DNA of 64,000 bases from Davidsoniella eucalypti (Eukaryota; Ascomycota; Sordariomycetes; Microascales; Ceratocystidaceae), in contig RMBW01000051.1 in NCBI GenBank assembly GCA_004009845.1, positions 152,907 through 216,906 on the forward strand, in the 5' to 3' direction. The notes under the pieces are model-generated. The model saw nothing but the letters and a program-made list of their open reading frames with translations. It was not told the origin of the DNA and did no database searches. A program made the translations under genes and the position numbers. Positions 46,801-59,800 of this stretch are shown here, one piece after another. Position 1 is the first letter of the stretch. Each line of letters opens with the position of its first letter.

Positions 46801-46895
46801 GGGGCAATGGCGCAGTTGGGAGCGCGTTAGACTGAAGCTCAACTTCAGTGGTTTCTGTTATCTAAAGGTCACTGGTTCAATCCCGGTTTGCCTCA
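46801..46895 (+). tRNA. tRNA-Phe (anticodon GAA) with a 22-nt intron
   Basis: Cloverleaf by eye: acceptor GGGGCAA pairs with TTGCCTC (one G:T), D stem GCGC/GCGC, anticodon stem TTAGA/TCTAA with loop CTGAAG..A, T arm ACTGG TTCAATC CCGGT, discriminator A. The intron (46838-46859) sits after position 37, the canonical site, and contains CTTCAG that can pair with the anticodon region CTGAAG, as in other nuclear tRNA-Phe introns. Internal promoter boxes are present: A box near TGGCGCAGTTGGGA (46808-46821) and B box GGTTCAATCCC (46874-46884). A T run follows at 46902-46906. It abuts the AAC tail of a retroelement on its 5' side. Confidence 0.93.
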
Positions 46896-47213
46896 ATCAT
46901 TCCCTTTTTGTGGTTGCCGAGTGAATTGTAGGTATGTTGGTGGTGATTTTTTTTGGTTTTATCTGACCATCCGGGAGTTGGCCGGAAGATGATATCAACC
47001 GACCGCTTATGCCAGGAATATGCCGTCGCATATACTGCAAAATAGCAGTACGTATGATGATGATGATGATTTTATTTATAGTCTAGAGAATAGATTTTAG
47101 ATAAAATAACAGCAATAACAACAGTAGCCCGTTCGGCCAAACTTATATCGGGCTCTCTTACATCATAAGTTTAAGCACCTCCTGGGTCAAGGCAATAGAA
47201 CGAAAAACCCTAA

Positions 47214-47246
<33 letters not shown>

Positions 47247-50200
47247 CCTCCCATCTTTCCTAGGGGGTTCACATTCCTTTCACCTAACGATCCACTAGGT
47301 CGGATCCACGTGATCCACATGGAAAAAAATTAAAAATAGTGTGCTTGCTTTGCGACGCTTAGTAATTTACATGTAATAGATACAACGTTATTGGTCGCAA
47401 AAGTCATAGTTCCCGAGAAAATACCCTGTATGGGTTAGGAAAACCCTACTGGCTTTTACTTCACTTACATGTCATTGTGAGAACAATGGGAAATGCAATT
47501 ATGACGTCGTGCTTAGAAGACGTTCACTAATGTTGTTTATTTTAATTTATTTACTTTTCGGAAATCTCTACAATGACCATATTTTCATACACAAAGCGCC
47601 CTGTTATATCTATCTAAATTGCCTTGTCATCGGATGTCTGGTGTAGTCAAGTAAAACTAGATATCTACTTATACATGTATTACTATATATACGTATAGCC
47701 GTAGAACTAGGATGATGATGCAAATTGAAAGGAGACGAAAAACAAGTATGCCAGGATTACATGAATGACCATTTGACGGGCGATCAGTGCTTGAACAATG
47801 GCTTGGGCTAGATGGAGTTGGGTAGGTTTATTGTAACGCCAGCCCCTAAAGCATATCAATATCAAAGGAATAGTAAATTTATAAGGTAGAAAATGAAAGA
47901 GAGAGGGGAAGCCCAGATGAAAGTATAGGGAACCCCGCCAAGTTAATATCAATATGTTTAGACATAATCATGATTCTAGACCATGTGGCATTATAACTAA
48001 GCAACTCTATAAGTAGAGAGAGGAGGAAGGCAATTGCCAAGCTATACTCTTATATTAGGTTTCCTAAGTCCTCGTCGGGTAGTCCCAGGGACATACTTGC
48101 ACATACATCAGACAAACAAAAGCACTTCATACTATCCATTAAACATTTTACACAATCTGATTGTCTTATCTAAGCTGTAGTTATTCGTGATAATTTATCA
48201 AATTATAGGCGCTAGGTGAAAAAAAACACTATATAGGACTTTCGGGGTGAACCAAAATGAGTAGACATGGAGCAACTAGCAGATTAGATGAAAAAAATAG
48301 TAGAGCGGTATTAAACAAATTTGGAAGGAGAACAATCGAATAAACAGAAACCTAAGTACCGGCGGCTGATGCAGTTGACCGACCGACCGCCTTTAGAAGC
48401 TTTTTTCCTCCTCTCATTCTTTTCATTTCCTTTTTATTCCTCTCCATGCCATATCATTAGACCTTTGAGCTTCTCTTTAATTGCCGAAACCCTTCCTTTC
48501 GTTTACTTTTTTCGATACAGCGATTTCGGTTTTAGGTGCCATACTGAACCATCATTTTATTATTATCGATATATCAACACAATGATCACGATTGGTAACA
48601 AAAGCACATACGTTCTCAAACTTCACCGCTAAGGGCTACGAAGAGACACAACGAGCTTCCATAACCTACGAGATGACTGTTCATACTCAACATAGGACTA
48701 TAACACCATCCGAATCATTGAGCGCAATGATTTATCGATCTAGGCCATCGTTTGATGCAAATACTGAGGGCTTATACGGCCTAATTGACTTCACGCTATG
48801 TATGTTCTACTAAGATCATATGCCATCGTGAATATCGAAACTGGGCGACAAAGAGATGCCGGCAATGCTTGATGACTGGAAACATTATCGACGACAATAG
48901 CTGTGTTTCAGCCGCCCAAACATCGAATCCAAGTCCCAACCTTCGTTTGGTGGTGGTCATTTTGCTGCTATGTGCATAGCAAATTTGGCTGTGGTCTTAC
49001 AGAACACGTGACACCGGTCACGTGGTACGACACGACATTTGGCCTTTGTTAAAATGTGAGGATAAACATCGGCTAATACCAACAAGTCCATGTACCCACT
49101 TTACCCCCTTGGCCTGAGACCCACATCTAAAGAAACGAAGCAACCAGGCTATGAAACGGCCCATGCACGCGTTTTGCGCTCAGCCTGGAATCAGCTTCTC
49201 TAATGCGACAGAAGAACGTCTGTTTAGCTGTGTTGGCCTCGTATTGGCTTGCTATTGCTACTGGAGAAAGAGCTAGAAGAAACGAAACGAAAGGTTTATG
49301 GAACTCGGAGACTTTCTATAGGTAAAAAAAAAAAAAAAAAAACCACAGCCAACAAGGGGCTTGACCCATTGAAAATAACACCAACCTCTGGCTAAGGATC
49401 ATCTTTTTCGCCCTCCAAACGCCCTCAATCTATTCAAATCGAACCGAAAAGCCAACAATCGAAAACTAGGGCCCCTCAAAAAAAGAGAATAAACAACAAG
49501 CGCAAATTTGAAGCCCGGACCAAGCTTATCCGCCGCTGCTTTCCTGACCACGAACAACTGGCTAGCGACATTATTATCATTTTTCCCCTTGTACCTTGTT
49601 CCGCATTCCGGCGCGCCTTTATTGTCGATTGATTTTTTGCCTGGTGCTATCTATCACCATCCACAAAAACATCCACATCTGGACTCAGAGAATAACTGCG
49701 ACTATCATTTCCTTGCCGTAACTGCCGGGCCAGCCATACATTTCAATCTGGTCAGATTGATTGTGTTGATTGACCAAGGTTCTGCACCTTTTCCAATACG
49801 AACATCCTCGTTCGCAGATACAGCCGAAAAAGAACGAAAATAGAAGAAGAGGAACAGTCGTAGCTGCTACGGATCCAAGAACGGCATTTTGCGGCTAGTG
49901 TGTTTGTTGATTATCAGAGATCGCTGGCTGTGTATTTGTTCTCCATTGTCGTTGCTTCTGTGCTTCTTTTGGTACTGTTCTTGCTATCTACATACATAGT
50001 TTCCAGGTCTTGTCAGCCTCCCCTCAAGGTTAGTAAAGGTCCAAAACACGCTCAGTAAAAATCCCTGGCCTCGTTGCACCTGACAGGCTTGCCAATTTCC
50101 CAGCAGACACCCCCAAAACATAATAATGAAAAATAATGCCAACCCTTCTACACCTTTCCTCAACCCTCGCTTCCACCTCGCCCCTTCGTAGCCGTCCATT

Positions 50201-51015
50201 CATTCACTCAATCATCGATCCATCCACTCCATCAATCCCATCTAAATTACCCAATTCCCATTGCCCGTCGCGCATCTTTTCATCACCAGAACGCGTTGAA
50301 AGCCCGTGGAATCAACCTTTCCGCCTGGTTCTCTAACGATTTTAACCTGTGCTCTGTTGCCCTGCAGATTCAACCATCTTAGCCTCTACCATCCATCTCG
50401 TTTGAGTTGTGCTTTTATTTCGCTCTACGCAGTGCACGCACATTGGATGCCGCGTGTTGGCATTTTCCCGTCTCTTTATTCTTTTCTTACTGACGCGCTA
50501 CTTTTCTTCCCCTGCCTATAGCGAAAGGTGTTGCAGCAGGGTTTTTTTTTTGTCTCTCTACAGCCATTTCTGCCTCCTCACAGCTCACCCCCCCGACTAG
50601 AGCAGTAGCAGAAAATCTACCATCCACGACACGCTTTGCCGCGAAGTTGGCATCCCGTTTCTCACTCCCGGTCTTGCAATTGATAGAATCTCTTTTTTTT
50701 TCTCTTTTTCTTTTCCTCGGTCGCGACTGCTTAACCCGCATTTGCATCTTCGTCTAGGCCGACGCGCCGCCGCTGACCCGACATCTGTCAACTTCACCAT
50801 TTTGTCTTTTTTTCTTTTTCTTTCCCTGTCTCGTATTATCAGCTATTGTCAATACGTCCACTCTTTCATCAATTATTTTGGCGATAGACGCGTTTTTTCA
50901 TATCCACATCATAATTACCACCACCATCGCCGCTCCGGCTACCGTAGCCACCCGTGCAAAACTTACACGTCTTATTCGCATAGTCGTGTCTCGCCTAACT
51001 GCGAGATAAGTCTTG
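46896..51015. other. Gene-poor interval, tRNA-Phe to SNF2/STH1 gene
   Basis: 4.1 kb. A GATGAT repeat at 47052-47072 and an A27 run at 47220-47246 lie in sequence that resembles a second piece of retroelement debris, read on the minus strand. An A19 run lies at 49324-49342. From about 49900 the plus strand is C/T-rich, with long T runs near 50540-50560 and 50690-50715, which fits a long promoter and 5' leader for the remodeller gene. Short frames at 48321, 49508 and 50136 show only compositional bias. I do not see a gene. Confidence 0.55.
47220..47246. repeat. Homopolymer A tract, 27 bases
   Basis: Uninterrupted A27 directly preceded by CCCTAATTTTTT. It may be the 3' tail of a retroposed copy, but no body was recognised upstream. 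Confidence 0.9.
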
Positions 51016-54000
51016 ATGTCTGCCATGGCTACAATGCCGTCGCCCATGATTTCCCAACACCAGGCCTCGCCACTGGGCATGCCAATTAGCAAGCAAGAGG
51101 TCGAAGCCGCTGTTAGAGTAAGCAATAAAACATTCACAATAACTTCACATCACCCGCAGCCTGTCTTTCACATCAGCATTAATATCATTGCTAACGCCAA
51201 ATTTCTCAACACAGAAACTCAAAGATATGATGGATCAGGGCGTTCCTCAAACCGATCCCGATTACATCAAGACACAGAGCTTTATAAAATCTGTCCAGCA
51301 GATGCACCAGCGCATGCAACAACAACAAGAGTTCATGCGCCGCCAGCAACAACAACATCACCAACAGCATGTGCCACCACAACATGCGCAGCAACAGCCC
51401 TATCAGCACAATGGGCTTCCTAACGGCACTGCCTCGGATAGATCGAAAAGTATGTCTATTGGTCCACAGCCTGTTGCTTCATCGCCCACCACCACAAATG
51501 CTACCGGAAACCAAAATATCGCTAGCCACTTCACCCAGCACCAGCTTGCACTCTTGCGTAGTCAGATTGGAGCCTTTCGCATGCTCTCCAAGAATTCCGG
51601 CGTACCACCAAATGTTCAACAATCTCTGTTTGCTCAGCGGTTGCGCCGTAAAGCGGCCATTCTTGAAGCGATCCAGAATGCTAGTGCCAATGCTTCACCA
51701 ACGCCTACCCCTAAGCAGGTGACTTCTGAAAACGCCAAGATACCGGTATCTAATGGAACACCCATATCTACATCGGGCCCCGTACCTAACCGTCCTAAGA
51801 GTCCGCTATATAAGAAACTTAAGACCCCTGTCGAGGCTGGCTTAATCAAGGCTGCTATCAGCTTTAACGATCATGCCTCTCGGAAACATAGGCTTTTCGT
51901 GCCTGGAATGTTCCCTCTCGGCCTTGACTATGATGCCTTGCGTTACGAGCGCGAGATGGCCATCATGAACCGCATGCGTAGCCGATACTCAGATATAATG
52001 TCTCTACCAGCTGATCTTGCTCATTGGGATTCCACAAGCCCTGATGTTGTCGCTGACGATACCCTGAAGGTCAAGGCCCTGATCGAGAAGAAGTCACTGG
52101 AACAGTTTGGACGTCAAAGAATTCTTCGCGAGTCTATCGCTCGTCACATGTTGCACTACGAAAATCTTGCCATGACCACCAACCGTAGCAGCTATCGCCG
52201 TGTCAAGAAGCACAATGTCCGCGAAGCTCGTATCACCGAAAAGCTCGAGAAGCAGCAGCGCGATGCACGCGAAAACCGCGAAAAGAAGAAGCACGATGAC
52301 TTCCTCCATGCCATTACTACTCATCGTCTTGATATTATCAACTCTTCCATCAGTATTTCGCAGCGCGGCCATCGTCTATCTAGAATCATGAACACCCAGC
52401 ATTTCAACATTGAGAAGGAAGAGCAGAAGCGTATCGAACGTACTGCGAAGCAACGTTTGCAGGCTCTTAAGGCCAACGACGAAGAGGCTTATCTCAAGCT
52501 TCTAGATCAGGCTAAGGATACTCGTATTACTCACCTACTGCGCCAAACTGATGGCTTCTTGCATCAACTGGCATCCTCAGTCAAGGCCCAGCAACGCCGT
52601 GCTGCTGAACGCTACGGAGGCGAGAGCTACGAAGAGAGCGAAGAAGAAGAGGAGGAGGCTCCTGAAGACGAAGAAGCTAGCCGTAAGATCGACTACTACG
52701 CTGTTGCCCATCGCGTCAAGGAAGAAGTTACTGAGCAAGCAGATATTCTTGTCGGTGGCAAGCTGAAGGAGTACCAGATCAAGGGTCTCCAGTGGATGGT
52801 GTCCTTGTACAACAACAACCTCAATGGTATCCTTGCTGATGAAATGGGTCTCGGTAAAACTATCCAGACCATCTCTCTTATCACGTATCTCATCGAACGC
52901 AAAAAGCAGCCTGGCCCCTACCTGGTCATTGTTCCTCTCAGTGTTTTGACCAACTGGAATATCGAGTTCGACAAATGGGCACCTTCAGTCAGCAAAGTTG
53001 TATATAAGGGTCCCCCCAATACCCGCCGCCAACATCAAGATCGAATCCGCTCTGGTAACTTCCAGGTGCTGCTCACTACCTACGAATACATCATCAAGGA
53101 CAGACCATTGCTCGGAAAAATCAAATGGTTTCACATGATTATTGATGAAGGTCATCGTATGAAGAACACGCAGTCGAAACTCAGCGCTACGATTCAAAAC
53201 TACTACCAAACTCGCTTCCGTCTCATTCTTACCGGTACGCCTCTGCAGAACAACCTTGGTGAGCTGTGGGCTATGCTCAACTTCGTTTTGCCAAATATCT
53301 TCAAATCAGCCACGACCTTCGATGAATGGTTCAACACTCCATTTGCCAACACTGGCGCTCAAGATAAGATGGAGCTCACTGAAGAAGAACAGATTCTGGT
53401 CATTAGACGTCTGCACAAAGTTCTTCGACCTTTCCTACTGCGTCGTCTCAAGAAGGATGTCGAAAAGGATTTGCCCGACAAGACGGAGAAGGTCATCAAG
53501 TGCAAGTTCTCAACTCTGCAGTCCAAACTCTACAAACAGATGGTTACCCACAACAAGATCGCTGTCAGCGATGGCAAGGGTGGCAAGACTGGCGCCCGTG
53601 GTCTAAGCAATATGATCATGCAACTGCGTAAATTGTGTAACCATCCATTCGTTTTCGACGAAGTTGAGAATGCCCTCAACCCACGGAATATCAGCAACGA
53701 TATGCTTTGGCGTACTTCTGGTAAATTTGAGCTTCTTGATCGCGTCTTGCCCAAGTACCAAGCTTCTGGACATCGTGTGCTTATGTTCTTCCAGATGACT
53801 GCTATTATGGATATCATGGAAGATTACCTTCGGTACAAGAACATGGAATACTTGCGTCTTGATGGTACCACAAAGTCAGATGAACGTTCTGATTTGCTCC
53901 GGGAGTTCAATGCCCCCAATTCCAAATACTTCATGTTCTTGCTTTCCACACGTGCAGGTGGTCTCGGTCTCAACTTGCAGACTGCTGATACAGTCATCAT

Positions 54001-55625
54001 CTATGATTCCGATTGGAATCCTCATCAGGATCTTCAAGCCCAGGATCGTGCCCATCGTATCGGCCAAAAGAATGAAGTGCGTATTTTGCGTTTGATTTCT
54101 TCCAACTCGGTTGAAGAGAAGATTTTGGAACGTGCTCGTTACAAGCTGGATATGGATGGAAAGGTTATTCAAGCTGGTCGTTTCGACAACAAGTCTTCAG
54201 AAACTGATCGTGATGCTATGCTTCGTACATTGTTAGAAGGCGCTGACATGACAGAAAGTAGCGATCAGGATGACATGGACGACGAGGAGTTGAATGAGAT
54301 TCTAGCTCGTAGTGAGGCGGAGCTGAAGCTCTTCCACGAACTTGATGAACACCGCTCTTATGACCCAATCTATGGTAACAAGCCTGGCTGCCAGAATAAG
54401 CCTCGGCTGATGGCCGAAAACGAACTTCCCGACATCTACTTGGACGAAGGCAACCCCGAACAGCAGGAGGAGGAAGATGTTGCCTTGGGCCGTGGTGCTA
54501 GAGAACGGACGCGTGTTAAGTATGACGACGGTCTCACCGAGGAGCAATGGCTTATGGCTGTGGACGATGACGAAGATACACCAGAAGAGGCTGCTGCTCG
54601 CAAACAGGCAAGGAAGGATAAGCGTGAGAACAACAAACTCCGTAAAATAGCACATAGCAATTCTGCTTCTGCTGTTGCTGAGCCTCCATCACCAGAAGCG
54701 AGCCGTGATAGCACCGAGGAGATAGAAACCCCGAAGAAGCGTGGCCGCAAGCCTGGCTCCAAGAACGCCGAGAAGCGCAAGGCGGATGAGGGCGACGAGG
54801 AGCCTCCAGCAAAGAAGCGGCGAGGTCCAATTGGCCGGCCGAAGGGTAGTACCAACGCGCCACCAGATCCTAACAAGCTACCGCCTGCTCAACGGGCTCT
54901 CCTCCAGGCTAGCTTGAAGAGCTTGTACGAGGGCCTGATGACGCTAGAGACTGATGATCTGCTTGAACCACCGCCGGATGATGACGAAAGTGACCCGGGC
55001 AAGCGTCTAGTTATCGGACCGTTCGTCAAGCTGCCACCCAAGCGCGACTACGCTGACTACTATATGATCATTCAATCCCCGATCTGCATGGTACAAATTG
55101 AAAAGAAGATCAAGAAGGAGGAGTACAAGAAGCTCAGCGATATGCGTAAGGATATCGAGTTGATGCTGAATAACTGCCGAACATACAATGAGGACGGTAG
55201 CGTGCTGTACCAAGACGCACAAATGATGGAGGTAAGATTTTATCAATTCATACATACATTGACATCTAAGATTTGATTTGCTAACATTATTGTCACAGGA
55301 ATTCTATGTCAACCAGTATGATAGACTCCTCGAAGAACATGCCGACCTGAGAGCACTAGAGGTGGGCAAGCCTGAAGTTGGTGATGATACGGCGGGAGTT
55401 GGCGGTTCGACTGCGGCTCCATCGGTTGATGGCAGCATCGCAGCTGACTCATCAGCGCCGGCCTCGGCCACGACAACGCCGGCGGCACCACGTATCAAGC
55501 TTATATCTAACTCTGCTAGAAAGGATAGCGGAGACGCCAAAGAAAAAGAAAAAGACGCAGCGGCGTCCACAACTGTAGGTGGCGCCGATGAATCGTCGAC
55601 TTCTGCTCTAGGAATAGACGCTTAG
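51016..55625 (+). CDS. STH1: Snf2/Sth1-class ATP-dependent chromatin remodeller with bromodomain
   Basis: Three exons, 51016-51117, 51215-55231 and 55299-55625, encode 1481 residues. Domains in order: a short N-terminal Gln-rich region; QLQ motif (FTQHQLALLRSQIGAFRML, about 137); HSA domain (GRQRILRESIARHMLHYENL, about 310-380); the helicase ATPase with Walker A DEMGLGKTIQT (about 578), DEGH box (about 676), LTGTPLQNNLGELWAMLNF and the C-terminal helicase lobe RAGGLGLNLQTADTVI with QAQDRAHRIGQ; a SnAC region; an AT-hook-like KKRGRKPGSK (about 1208); and a bromodomain (about 1260-1370, including YYMIIQSPICMVQIEKKI and NNCRTYNEDGS). Such proteins are the motor of RSC or SWI/SNF, sliding and ejecting nucleosomes. 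The intron inside the bromodomain joins AQMMEEFYVNQYD. I favour Sth1/Snf21 but cannot exclude the Snf2 paralogue. Introns are 97 and 67 nt. Confidence 0.93.
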
Positions 55626-56854
55626 CAGCGTATTCGTTGGTTGTAGATAATGTCGGATGAGGCGTTTTTTTCTTTTCTTTTTGCTTCTCTTGTCTTTTTT
55701 CAACTCATAACAAACGCGCGTGGCATGGTCTTATCTTTATATCTCTTTTTGCGTGTTTTTTTGGTTTCATCATCTTTCTCGTGGGTTGATCCTATTCCTT
55801 TTATTATTCTTTGATACGTTTGTCGTGTTTTCTCTTTTTATTTTTTTTTACATTCCTTCTACTTTTCGAGGGTCGTTTACTTTTCCTTTTAGTCTTTTCT
55901 GGGTTTATGTGAGACGCAGTCTTGTTTTTTATTTTTGAATATTGGTGTTTTCGTTTCTCTTTTTTTCTTTACTCTCCTACTTTTCTTTCTTTTTTGAAAA
56001 GATTGAGAAATTTCTTGTTTACATGCTCGAAAACAAATTACTCACTATTATTACTATCCGTTACTACACTACTATTCTCTCTCTTTCTATACTTTTTTAT
56101 TATTATCTCTATCTGGTTAGCTGGGTATGGGTCTTGTTTTATCATTACCTTTCCTTTTTCTGTATCAATTTTTTTTTCACTAGTTTTGAGTTATCTTGTT
56201 GCGTCTTATTTTTCAATATGAATTAAAATATAAATTCGATCAATTTTCATTTGAAAATATCTTTGGTGTGTCTTGACTTCTTCGACATTTTTTCACGGAG
56301 GCTTAAGTCAAATTAACATGCATGTTGTGAAACTATAGGGAATACAGGAGAAAAAATAATTGTATTATGCGTGATCAAAATCAATGTGATAACTACTATA
56401 TTCTGTAGTGATATTGTTGTTTATTATACATAGAAAATTGTAACAACAAGTAAACAGTAAAGTAGAGAAAGAAAACGAAAACAAGAAAACAAAAGGCTAT
56501 ACTATACGTACGTGATCGTGAAATAAGAAGGAAGAAAAAAAAGAGAATATAACGAAAACAAGATGGTAATATTACTTGCTTATATTACCATGAAAAGAAA
56601 AAAAAAACACCCAAAAATTCATGTTCATGTCGTCGTTAGATATATATAAAAGAAAAAATATGGAAAAAAAAGATTCCAAAGCGGCCGTTAAGAGAAATAA
56701 ACAAAGAAGACAACCCAATCAAAATAAACATGAATAGTTATGAAAAACTCTACAAGACTCATAAGTCCTTTTTTTTTGGGGGGGGGGTTTTCTTGTCCTC
56801 TTTCTCTCTCTCCGTTTTGTTGTTGTTATCTTATATTTTTTTTCTTTCATTCTT
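55626..56854. other. Convergent intergenic region, remodeller to HET gene
   Basis: T-rich plus strand to 56220 (3' UTR of the remodeller), then A-rich to 56720. A T8-G9 run lies near 56769-56787. No gene is seen. Confidence 0.6.
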
Positions 56855-59800
56855 TCAACGGCGGTAATATCCGTTATAGTCACCAAATGGCTCTTCCATA
56901 GCGCTCTCTGCAATAGGTGGGCTGCGTAGTTCTGGGCCATTCCAGTGAGGTTCTTCAAAGCTACCGGCATATTGGCTATGGGCACTTTGTCGGCGACCCA
57001 TTGGAGGAACTGCCATGCCAACATGCATGTTACTGGCCGGAGACATCATGAGTGGCGCTGGGATTGGCATGGGCGCCGCTGGGGGTGGAGCGTAGCTTGA
57101 CGGGCCACTGCTGTATCGCAGGTCACGGTCACGGTCATAGTGGCCATGGAAGGAGTGACTGTGTCCGTGTCCATTGCTTCCAAAGCTGTTACTATGTGCC
57201 GGAGCTGGTGTCCAGGTTCCCCGACGGGATGGCGGCGGCGGTGGCCCGCCTAGTGGCGAATCATCGATATGGGCTACGCTCGCAGACCCGGTGCTACGCT
57301 CACGGTCCCAGTATCGCTCTGTCCAATTGGCACTACGGGGGTCGGCTGCTGCACCGCTACTTCCACGTGAGTTGCGGGCCGGCGGTAGACCACTAATGCC
57401 GCCGTTGTCGCTCCCAAATGGTCCATCGATGTAGTTCGAGGAATCGCGACGAAGGCGGGCACTACCTCCGGCTGATAGCGGGGTATCGTAGCTACCCATG
57501 GCATATTCCGGTGAATAGTCCCCGATATCTTTGCCGCCAGGACTCGGGCGAGAATGCGCGTGACCATAGCGAGAAGGCGGGCGGGCGGGCGGCATACTAG
57601 AACGCATCATACCGGGACGGGTGGTTGTCGGTCTGCGTGGTGGTGACCTTGGTGTTGGCGGAGCAGCCACGGGTGGTGGGGCGCCCCACGAGTCTCTCTT
57701 ACGGCCGCCACCAGCACGCTGCTCAGATCCGCGCAGACTGGGCGGCGGAGAAAGGTCGCGGCGTAGAGACGACGGAGGAATGTTCGATGATGAAATTGGC
57801 GGAGGTGGATATGGGCTTGCGCCGTGGTCAACTGACATACTACGTGCTGGACGACCGTGGCGCTGGCTGGCGCTAGATGGAGGGAAACCAGACATAGAGG
57901 GATGCCCACCACCACCACTGCTTCCACTAGGGGGATAGCGAGTGTTACGACGACCACTGGGCAGGCCACCACTGAGGTTAATGCCCATGCCAGCACCGTT
58001 ACCTAGAGCGCTAGTGTTGAGAGTAAGCGGGGTCGTACCCCGGAAGATACGATCACGATCAGAAATGCCGGTGGGCAGGCTAGTAGGCGACGGAGCAGGA
58101 CATGTGACTAGGACCTCAAACGACGGCTCGTGCCACTCGATCCACTCGCACACCTCAGCGCGGATTTCGCGAGATCCTTCAATGCCCACATCGAGCTGGG
58201 TCATGGTCCGTGAAGACGTCGATGCTGAGTCTCGCAGAGCGCGCACAGAGGACATATTAGGCATTTCGTTAGTGTAGTCGGCGGCTTCGTCGATGCGTAG
58301 AGCGCATTGCCAGCGGCCGACGTCAGGCAGCAAACGCAGACAGGCTACAACCAAGAACTTTCCCTCGACCTTGGGGGCATGCGAGGGTGTCTTGAGCTCA
58401 AACTGGACGATTGCTACGAAGGTGTCTTCATGTGGAATTGGTGATAAACACTGGGCGGTTGTGGCACTAACTGACCAGCTAGGCTTGTGGAAAGGTGTGT
58501 GCGGCACAACTCTCCGTACACCTGAATCTAGTACAAAGCGAATCTGGGGTCGGCGGGCTCCAGATATATTGGTGGCAGTTGACGAGGCACTGGTAGCAGA
58601 GCGGAATGAAAGGCCTGCCGTTGGAGACGGAGCGTAGCCAGATTCCTCTTTGTCGATCTGAGCCACGGTGATCATCCGTTGCTCCCGCTCCTGCATGAAG
58701 GCAGTGATGTTGGTAGCGGTGGGTGAGATGGCGCCGACTCTAGCAAACTCGTCAGTCTCGCCAACCTGCTGGATGAAAAAACACATAAACTCTTGAGAGT
58801 CGCGGCGTAGCAGGTTTAGCCAGACACGGCGAAAGTTTCCTACGGAACTTGGCGACGCATGTGGTGTCATGAATAGAGCGGCTTGGACACCGCGGTTGGT
58901 CATGCTCCATGTGGCACCCTTGGGCATCAGGAAAGACGGCGCCGGCTCCAGGCCTGTGCAATCAAGAAACTGATCGGGCGAGTCGGCCAAGAGGCCAGTC
59001 CGCTCATTGGCGTGGGTACGTGGAGAGTCCCAGAACAAGATACTTTCATCGGTGGTCTGGCGCAGGATCTTGTACTGAAGCCGCTGAAAGGCAGTAAGAG
59101 CTCCCTCGCCGTAGCGTGGCTCCAGATGGATCTTGAACAAGCCAGCCAGGGCATATGATACGTCCTCTGGGCGGGCAGACTTGCGATGGGCCATCCAGGT
59201 CATCTTTGTTGCCACTGGTATAGAGTCTAGGTGGGATCGCCGCTGTAGCACCTCGCGGGGAATACCGGTTACTTTGGTGATCTGGGCGTCTAACATGTCT
59301 CTATCGGAAACAGAAGCGGAGATATTGTCCCAATGGCGATCCATAAAGACGACTCGTGGTGGGGCTAGAAGCTCTGGCAGGGTCCAGGCACGGCGGAACC
59401 AGTCGGATGATCTGAATTCACGCCGCCACTAGAATGGATAAAGAGGGGAAGTCAGAAGGGACAATGCACATGGTAAGGGAGAGGACGGGAACCATGGACC
59501 GTGGCTTAATAAGCGCTCTTTTGGGATTGGGCCAACTTACATTGCTGTGGACATTGTGTCGAGGCCGTCTCAGCCCCGCTCCGCCGTCGTCGTCGCTATT
59601 GTCGTCGTCGTCGGTTGCCGGGTCGTCCATTTCGTCCAGGTCGTCGGGCAGGGTGAAATCAGCCAAGTAGGCAAAACACAAGCTGGCCTGGGAATACAGG
59701 GTCCAGGCGCCCAAAACAGCCTCTGAGACATCGCTCGGGCTGGACTGGTTCACGCAGCAGGTATCCAGCCAGATCCACTTGAGCTTGTGCTCCTTGGCTG

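Noticed and set aside
55922..56226. Hydrophobic plus-strand frames after the remodeller gene
   Set aside because: T-rich 3' UTR gives Phe/Leu/Ser/Tyr-rich translations; overlapping alternatives in several frames show no selection.
57607..57996. Plus and minus frames overlapping the tail of the HET gene
   Set aside because: They overlap the Pro/Ser/Gly-rich coding tail in other frames; high GC removes stops.
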